Shown here in pieces: positions 4,773 through 5,395 of a DNA stretch of 5,395 bases (within the stretch, counting starts at the first letter, position 1; each line of letters starts with the position of its first letter). Position numbers and translations under genes: made by a program. This DNA is from an archaeon. Its GTDB lineage: Archaea > Nanobdellota > Nanobdellia > Pacearchaeales > GW2011-AR1. Location of the stretch: the NCBI GenBank assembly GCA_030638105.1, contig DAOWFF010000011.1:1-5395 (forward strand). Reading direction: 5' to 3'. The notes under the pieces are model-generated. The model was not told the DNA's origin and made no database searches. It saw nothing but the letters and a program-made list of their open reading frames with translations.

Positions 4773-5297
4773 ATGGGCAATTCTTGGGAAGAACAAAAAG
4801 CAGTAGGAAATATGGCTGAGAACATTGTGGAATTTTTAATTAATTCTGCTCCAAATTGGAAATGTGTAAAGTATGGGATGGAGAACCATATTGATCAATT
4901 AAAAAGTTTATTAAAAAATAATCAAAGAAGTATGAGTAAAAGAATAAGAAGCATGCCTGATTTTATTGCGGTGAACACAGAAACAAATGAAGTTTTATTA
5001 ATTGATGTTAAATATAGATCGTTTATAGATAGAAGAGAAAATGGAACAGCACTCTATGATTTGGGATATGGTCAAGTAAAAAATTACTTAGAATTTTGGG
5101 AAAGCACAAAGCTAATTGTTGTTTATCCCAATGAACCTAATTTTATTGTAGTTGATTTAAAAGAAGTGGAATGGCACAGACATTTTTATGGGAGAAAAGG
5201 AGAAGGAAAAAATATGAGGGAGCAATGGAATTTCATAGGAATACAGAAAAATATTAAAGAAATTTTTCCAGAATTATCTGACGATATAACAAAAAAA
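4773..5297 (+). CDS. PD-(D/E)XK nuclease-like protein, true C-terminus not present
   Basis: The plus-strand frame opens at the ATG at 4773, preceded by AGGTG at 4763-4767, and stays open to the end of the window; residues 1 to about 175 belong to this gene. The core fits a PD-(D/E)XK fold: E16 in the first helix (NMAENIVEFL), P62-D63 in RSMPDFIAVN, the strand VLLIDVKYR with D78-x-K80, and then the helix YGQVKNYLEFW with Q101. These are the usual metal-binding and catalytic positions; family members include restriction enzymes, Holliday junction resolvases and repair nucleases. The extra segment NHIDQLKSLLKNNQRSMSKR between the first helix and P62-D63 may be an insertion. No methyltransferase, Cas gene or other nuclease partner lies nearby, so neither a restriction nor a repair role is shown. 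It is divergent from a winged-helix gene and probably controlled by it. After about residue 175 the frame runs into sequence that looks foreign (see the fragment at 5298), so the real stop is unknown. Confidence 0.75.
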
Positions 5298-5395
5298 TTG
5301 GCCGAAGCGATCCCACTCGGCCGCCTGGGAGAACCAGGGGATATTGCTCCTTCGGTGGTCTTTTTGGCCAGTGAGGAAGCAAGCTATATAACGGG
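5298..5395 (+). other. FabG-type SDR C-terminal fragment, probably an assembly chimera
   Basis: The last 98 bases encode, in the frame of the preceding gene, LAEAIPLGRLGEP followed by DIAPSVVFLAS and ASYITG. This is the conserved C-terminal signature of short-chain dehydrogenase/reductases of the 3-oxoacyl-ACP reductase (FabG) type, just before their usual GQ.l.VDGG end. The Rossmann cofactor motif and the catalytic Ser-Tyr-Lys part are absent. By hand count this stretch is about 57% GC, against about 25% in 5221-5280, and it uses codons such as GGC, CGC and CTG that its neighbours avoid. The joint lies around 5280-5300, near a run of seven A. The simplest reading is a misassembly at a contig end that joins a GC-richer, probably bacterial, genome. 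A recent insertion is possible but less likely. Confidence 0.85.

Noticed and set aside
4773..5395. A genuine nuclease-SDR fusion protein
   Set aside because: The SDR part lacks its cofactor-binding and catalytic regions and differs sharply in GC content and codons, so a chimeric joint at the contig end is far more likely.
1..5395. CRISPR array or insertion sequence
   Set aside because: No regularly spaced direct repeats, no transposase-like frame and no terminal inverted repeats with target duplications were seen.

Overview
The window is AT-rich (about 30% GC by eye) and looks archaeal. The evidence is TATA elements placed about 25 bases before several starts, giving leaderless or short-leader messages, oligo-T tracts after genes, and a tRNA-Tyr split by a bulge-helix-bulge intron between positions 37 and 38, with C1-G72 and no encoded CCA. 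Small genes, many hypothetical or acidic proteins, glycosyltransferases and a membrane-anchored matrixin-like protease fit a DPANN-type lineage such as Pacearchaeota or Woesearchaeota. That placement is inference. Genes run off both ends, so this is probably a small metagenomic contig.

Left part (1-2182, minus strand): a two-gene glycosyltransferase operon. The promoter-proximal gene is a GT2-type GT-A enzyme of about 447 codons, interrupted by two in-frame stops (TGA and TAA) 12 bases apart. The frame is the same on both sides. It overlaps by ATGA the second gene, a GT4/GT-B enzyme that is cut by the window edge. Together they point to cell-surface or lipid-linked glycan synthesis.

Middle (2183-4065, mostly plus strand): a divergent promoter region; a 62-residue protein that is nearly half glutamate, with a clear Shine-Dalgarno site; a leaderless 305-residue membrane-anchored zinc metalloprotease with HExxHxxGxxH, a Met-turn and a C-terminal CARDB-like domain; a possible 27-residue acidic microprotein converging on its stop; and a 92-residue hypothetical protein.

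Right part (4066-5395): tRNA-Tyr(GUA) with a 64-nt intron and its own TATA box; a downstream hairpin; an unexplained nested inverted-repeat region that could be a structured RNA; then a divergent pair made of a 71-residue winged-helix protein (minus) and a PD-(D/E)XK nuclease-like protein (plus). The pair shares a short promoter region bounded by inverted ATGAATA/TTCAT repeats, so the winged-helix protein is a natural candidate controller of both genes.

The last ~98 bases (about 57% GC) switch in frame from the nuclease-like protein to the C-terminal signature of a FabG-type short-chain dehydrogenase. This is most simply an assembly chimera at the contig end. The true C-terminus of the nuclease is therefore unknown, and the SDR fragment should not be assigned to this organism.
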